DNA from: Scleroderma bovista
Taxonomy: Eukaryota > Basidiomycota > Agaricomycetes > Boletales > Sclerodermataceae
Direction of reading: 5' to 3'
Assembly: GCA_037178675.1 (NCBI GenBank)
Contig: JAYMGJ010000658.1
Coordinates: forward strand, 1-33,319
Length of the DNA: 33,319 bases
Positions 28,334 through 33,319 of the stretch are shown one piece after another. The first letter of the stretch is position 1; each line of letters starts with the position of its first letter. The position numbers and the translations under genes were made by a program. The notes below the pieces were generated by a model. That model ran no database searches, was not told the origin of the DNA, and was given only the letters and a program-made list of their open reading frames with translations.

Positions 28334-30859
28334 ATTGGCCTGGAGCTCCTCAGCTTGACGCAAAGGCACCTACAGCACACAAAGGCTCACTCACATCCTT
28401 TTTCAATCTGGTGATTGCAGCCATTAACCAGGCATGTGCGATGGTCACCGTCAGGTGAGCGCAATTCTATCCTACCACTGTTTCCAGATGACTCACTATC
28501 TACAGGATATGGAGTGCAGATTCAGCCACGTGCCCCTTGAGTGGTGGCGATGCGATGAGGAAACCCAACATGTCTTGTTGGCTCACAACTGACAACAAAT
28601 TTGATTGGAGACATCTGGCCACCTTTGCTGAAGTGAAGAACCACGGGGGAAAGGACAACGAGAAATCATCATACATAGAGACAGCCAGTAACTTATTGTA
28701 TGCACAGGATGGCCACCACATTGCTCCATGCCTCTGCATTCTTGGTTCTCAGATATACCTCACAATTTTTGATCGTGGAGGGTCACTCTCTACTTGTGGC
28801 TATGACATCAATCATTGCCCACACAAGTTCTTGCACATACTCATTGGTGTCACGTCTACTCCCCGTAACAATCTCGGGTTCAATATCTCAATCAATTGGG
28901 GAAAGAAATGTTTCCCGGATGGCAAGGTGGTTGATGTGAAGGAGTTGAAAATCGAGACAGACACTGCCACCTATACCATCGAACTCAGAAGAGTGCTCTT
29001 TATTTCTGACAATCTATTCAGTCGGGGGACAACAGTTTGGGAAGGTATGATGAGGACGAAGGGTACTAGTAGTATACAAACTAGGCAAGTGGCGGTGAAA
29101 AATTTGTGGATTGACCCCCTTTGGAAGTATACAGAAGGAAAAATACTCTCCATTTTGAATGCATACAAAATCGAGGGCATACCAATGCTAATTCACGAGG
29201 AACAAGTCAAAGCGCCCTATCCATTGGTAATCAACAACCTACAGGTCAACAATTCGACCCACTTCCTTTGAGCATACCTTACCCAGTACAAGACAAATGC
29301 CTACTACCTCCGTGTCCTATCCCACATTATTACTCATCCAGTTGGCGATCTCATCACCAAATTTTCCTGTCTGGGAGAGCTCCTTGTTGCCTTCCTTGAT
29401 TATGTTGTTGGTGAGTAAGACTATCATTCATGAGCTTTCATAATCTCTCATTGAATTATTGATAGCCCATAAGAATGCGGTTGAAATCGCCCGCATTCTG
29501 CACCGCGACATTAGCCTGTTCAACCTTCTTCTCACATGTGTGACTCAAAGAAGTGATCATCTAGAATTCGTGCAGAAGATGTCTACCCTGTCTGCTGCTG
29601 ACCAAACTGCCTTGTGCTCGAGAATAGCAAGTGTCAAGTGACGAGGGGTGCTTGCTGATTGGGGCTATGCTGTCCCAATGGCTGAGCCTACCACTATCAC
29701 TGATTCTGCGGCCCCCACATTGTCAATTGAACAGTCATCTCAAGCGGAATACGAATCCAGCAACTTTGTCCCCATCACGCCTGTGAATTCAAAGGACGCA
29801 CCAACTTCTTTGAGCTTGGTCTCAAACTTGACCAAGGAGGATAATATTGTCCTCGCCATGGGTCCTGCCAGCGTGGAGAACGACCCCCAACACACGATTG
29901 ATACATCCCCTCTTCACCACACAGTACGTTTCACTGTTCTTGTACATGAATCAACTCAACAATCAAATTAGGGAACATGGTCGTGGATGGCGGCACAGCT
30001 TGTCATGGCAGGCACTGGGCAGCCAGTGGTATGTGATCCAACCCATGATCTTGAATCCTTCTTCTATGTTCTTGTTGGTATATGCATCCTTCTCGACAAG
30101 CCTTACAAGCCAAAATGCGACAGTGATCTTGCACAATGTTTCGACAAGTACTTCAATACCTTTGAGCTGAGCGTGTTGAAGACAATTACAATCCAGTCGG
30201 ATCTCACATGGAAGCCATTCATACTGCAACATATTTCAAACTATTTCAAACCTCTCATCAACCTTCTGACACATCTGCGTAACACTATCATTGTACCCCT
30301 ATCTGCTGACGACCAGGGCAATGTCAGCCGCAAGACACCCTTTACCCATGACATGTTCATTGCTGCCATCGTCCAGATGCTCTCAGAACTCCACCCTGAT
30401 GTGTGGACGGCTGTAAATCAAGCAACTGGCAATGATGATTGCATTGGCCTGGAGACAGAGATTGAAGGTGACAATAGCTTGAAGTTGGCCAATGTGGCAA
30501 GTGAAGTGAATCCCTCGCCTGGTGATTCTGCAGATGAATCATCGAATGAGTCTATTCTCCCGTCAAACTTACCCCTTATGTTACCCAGGCCCATTCCTCA
30601 CCGGCGCTCTGCAGGTCTGGGCTTCTACAGTGTGGACTCAGGCCTGGCTCTTGGTCACACCCGCCAAGAGACTGGGGAGGATTTGGACCCCCTGGAGCTT
30701 CCAAATAAATGCCGATGTTCATCTTCACGTGGTGATTCTTCCATACATCGCACTTTGGGTTCACCAATCCGTGGCATCTCTGCTCTTCGCGGCCGGAGGG
30801 GATATAGTACTGGTTTCATCATACCCCGACGGGCTGCACGTCATACAACGCGTAAGTAG
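28334..30859 (+). pseudogene. FunK1-type fungal protein kinase, 5'-truncated with two TGA codons
   Basis: Exons are 28334-28454, 28506-29410, 29466-29923 and 29972-30859, with 48-55-bp GT-AG introns. The N-terminal region (SCWLTTDNKFDWRHLATFAE, EVKNHGGKD) and FDRGGSLSTCGYDIN are typical of the fungal kinase family Pkinase_fungal (PF17667). The kinase core has a GRGTT-like glycine loop (SRGTTVWEG), HRDISLFNLLL as catalytic loop, ADWGYA in place of DFG, and HDLESFFYVLVGIC. The C-tail is Ser/Pro/Arg-rich. TGA at 29269-29271 (FL*AYL) and 29639-29641 (VK*RGVLADWG) interrupt it; both fit former CGA. The 5' exons are missing at the Copia-B2 boundary. TAG at 30857-30859 ends it, although a GTAAGT at 30851 leaves room for a further exon. 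Confidence 0.85.
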
Positions 30860-31145
30860 CTTGCTTCCGCATCAAATTTGCCATTGTACCATGGACACTC
30901 TACTGTCTAATCATTTGTTCACTTGCCATTGTATTTGTTTTGCCGATCAGTGGGTTTCTCTCCGTGTTCGACATGATGTGGATATATTACTGCAGGCCGG
31001 GACCAAACTTTTATTGTACAGAACATGTTGCAAACGGAAATGATGAGAATGTTAGTAATTAGCCCATTAATTTGTCACGAGGCCTGGGGGTCTGTGGTGT
31101 TTTTAAGTCCCAGTGGTAAGTGTCCACGGTTTGCTTTGTCTCACC
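30860..31145. other. Intergenic interval
   Basis: 286 bp with no supported gene. A short frame after a CAG acceptor near 30949 (WVSLRVRHDVDILLQAG..) could be a last exon of the kinase gene, but I would not rely on it. Confidence 0.3.
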
Positions 31146-33319
31146 ATGCCTCCCAAGCGCAAACACAACAGCAAAACTGTTCCCAGCTCCCAGCCCATTG
31201 CTGAGGACGATGCTGTCTCATTGCAAGCAAAGCGATGAAGAGCTAATCAGCTTTTCAATGCGCCTCAGGGTGGTGGGTTTGTTTAACTGCTGTATGTTTT
31301 CTGACCATGTCTTGCAGACACAGAACCCAACCAATCGAGGCGCTCTTCACACGCTGGAAAAGGGAGTGGCAGGCAGCTTTGGCAGCTCCAAAATATTGAG
31401 GCCATTCAAACTGCAAGGCAGCCGTGACCGTCAACTCGAGATCTTGATATAGCTATGCAGGACCAACCGGTCAACCCCATGGCCCCTAGTTACTCAGACA
31501 ATGAGCAGGACGACGAGCAGGAGAGTCAAATTCTGCTGTGGGCAGTTCAGTTGACAACACCATCTCAAGAGCCAAATCCTGAAGTGCGGCCATCGTTCAC
31601 ACATGCTCAAGCTGGTCAACCATTTGGTTTCAAGGTCTCTTCTCAGACTACCAGTACTTCCACTGGTGGTACACAGTCTATCAGGTCGTATAGTTCTTCT
31701 CTTTTGTCTTCTAGCAATCCATCAATATTCTCGGCTCCCATCTCACGAGGTTCTTCGGCGGCGAGCTCTCGCTCCATGTCCAAATGTGGGTCCAATAGCG
31801 CCTATTGAAAACAAGATGACTGGGAAGGCTCTCAACCGGCTCCACCTAAATGGTTATCGCAACTTTGCATGCTTGCAGTGGCAGAGAAGCACCCTCCAGA
31901 TGCTCCTCAACGTAATTCCCACATCCATACTCACTCTAGTCAATCGTTTTCTGGTACCCCCATCCAAGGCCAACATCCACTTCATGACGATGACCCCCCT
32001 TCACCCCCTCCACGACCTCTTGGGCTACATCGAACCCAATTGTTTTCTCAGCTCCCTTCAACTATAACTAAATCCCACACTATATTCGCCAGGCACACTG
32101 AAGATAGAGTAGACCCAGATGAAGACGGTCTGGTGATTGATGAGGTATCTCCAAGGGAAGATGATCATTTTGCAGAGGCAATTGTACGCGGCAAAGGTGA
32201 GTCCCATCACTGATACATCTGTGAATCACAGTCATTCAGATTCTAGGTGGAGATTCTGGCCATGGTGACCAACTTGGCGAGTCTTCTCAATTTGGTGCAC
32301 TGCAGTCCCAAGGCGACCATCTTCACGGGTCTACAACCATGCAGCAAAGTAAGCTTAGCACTTGTTGGTGTGCCGTGCTGACAATACGGTCAGGGGAGAT
32401 CGAAGATGTTGTTGCTCAACACCGCCAGCGCAATTGTGCCCCCCGACTTCCTGACAATACACAACTTCTGGCTGTACGTGACCAGCAGATATCCAAAACT
32501 TCCCGTCATATCAGCCACTCCAATGTTGATGATTTGGACAATTTAGAAGTCCCCATCAGCAAGACGTCCTCTTCATCTACTGAAGCTGCTCCTGCCCCCC
32601 TGCTTGTGACATCTGTTGCTTCTGGTATAGTGTCTAACAGCAATTCTGACCCCTCACACCTCCAGTTTTATACCCCGTTGGTCCATGACATCATTGAGCA
32701 CACCAAACAGATCTCACATTGTGATATCACATCTGTCAACTCATTCCCACTCTGTGCGGACTTCAACCACAAGGCCCCGGAATATATCAATGAAGCTATA
32801 GCTGAGTGTCGCTCCCGAGGCTTACAAATTCCTGACGGTATGTGCTAATTACTTAGAGGGACTGAGACTGATCACAATGGTTTATAAAGGATGGTGGCCT
32901 CAATATTCGCCCGATATCACAAAGCTGGTGAGTCTCTTGAGTGACAATGGGATTTCCATCTAAATTTTTGTAGCTTTTGGAAGATCTGGGGAACTGGCAC
33001 TCTGCACTGAAGAAGAAAGCCCACACCTTTGTCCGTGATCACTACGAATGGGATCTTCAAGGTCGTTGCCCTGTTAATGCTGAGATTGCAAAGAACCTTC
33101 TGGACCAGGGTAATTTCTTAAAGCATGGGGTAGATGTAGAGGTGAGTGAGAGGCCAATACGTGATGATGAAGGCCCTTAATACTGTTTTGTAGGGCCATA
33201 CAAACAATCTTGCACACCCCGTGCTATCCAGTCTTGTCATCAATTTCTTCTATACAGGTTCCAACACCATCGCAAGTATTTTTCCTGAAGTTTTTGAGAA
33301 TGAAGTGCCACATGCTGCG
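31146..33319 (+). pseudogene. DUF6532-type protein, multi-exon, runs off the right edge, three TGA codons
   Basis: The ATG at 31146 starts MPPKRKHNSKTVPSSQP. Exons are 31146-31269, 31318-32196, 32247-32348, 32394-32837, 32890-32927, 32974-33141 and 33194 onward, joined by 45-52-bp GT-AG introns in consistent phase. The first half is low-complexity (Ser/Gln/Asp/Pro-rich), as usual for this family. The conserved part begins FYTPLVHDIIEHTKQIS and continues GWWPQYSPDITKL, LKKKAHTFVRDHYEWDL, AHPVLSSLVINFFYTG and SIFPEVFENEVPHAA, which match the DUF6532 domain abundant in Agaricomycetes; its function is unknown. TGA codons at 31236-31238 (KR*RANQL), 31425-31427 (QP*PSTRD) and 31806-31808 (AY*KQDDW) interrupt exons 1 and 2. 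The 3' end is outside the window. Confidence 0.8.

Noticed and set aside
4662..31808. Reassignment of TGA to a sense codon, because premature TGA is so common and recognised genes end in TAG or TAA.
   Set aside because: Sister Copia-B copies show CGA, CGT or TGG at the same positions, and the elements also carry frameshifts, a lost catalytic residue and insertions. Decay is the simpler reading.

Overview
The window looks like a transposon-rich accessory region of a mushroom-forming fungus (Basidiomycota, probably Agaricomycetes). This rests on a KDZ transposase gene with a CxC2-type cysteine cluster, a FunK1-type fungal protein kinase, a DUF6532-type protein, introns of about 45-55 bp with GTGAGT/GTATGT donors, and copia and chromodomain-gypsy retrotransposons of fungal type. 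No rRNA, tRNA, CRISPR or bacterial feature was seen. Nearly every gene is broken.

Left half (1-16.1 kb): one old Ty1/copia element (Copia-A) is the host sequence. It survives in three pieces (1-476, 6391-6948 and 14513-16124) separated by younger insertions. A complete copia element with LTRs (Copia-B1, 477-6390) sits in the gag region with target duplication ATGGT. A Ty3/gypsy chromovirus (7497-14512) sits in the protease region with target duplication TTGTA. A hAT-like MITE (6949-7490) then landed across the junction between Copia-A and the gypsy 5' LTR. A long fold-back MITE with CACTG ends (10884-11553) interrupts the gypsy reverse transcriptase.

Middle (16.1-22.4 kb): a gene-poor AT-rich stretch; a decayed, intron-containing minus-strand gene of unknown function (17047-18093); and a plus-strand KDZ transposase pseudogene (about 18525-22207). 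The KDZ gene carries a solo LTR (19856-20486) inserted exactly at an intron donor, a second copy of the hAT-like MITE (20758-21307), and an internal deletion.

Right part (22.4-33.3 kb): a second Copia-B copy on the minus strand (Copia-B2, 22415-28333) without a matching target duplication; a FunK1 kinase pseudogene truncated at its 5' end by that element; and a DUF6532-type gene that runs off the right edge.

The most interesting signals concern retroelement biology. Copia-B has a primer binding site matching the anticodon-loop half of initiator tRNA-Met, and a likely leader intron running from inside the LTR to just before the gag ATG. The gypsy element shows a candidate Tf1/sushi-type self-priming site and a textbook -1 frameshift signal (U UUA AAA plus a stem) at the gag stop. 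About 18 in-frame nonsense codons across the elements and genes are almost all TGA, mostly where CGA (Arg) is expected, which points to CpG C-to-T decay.
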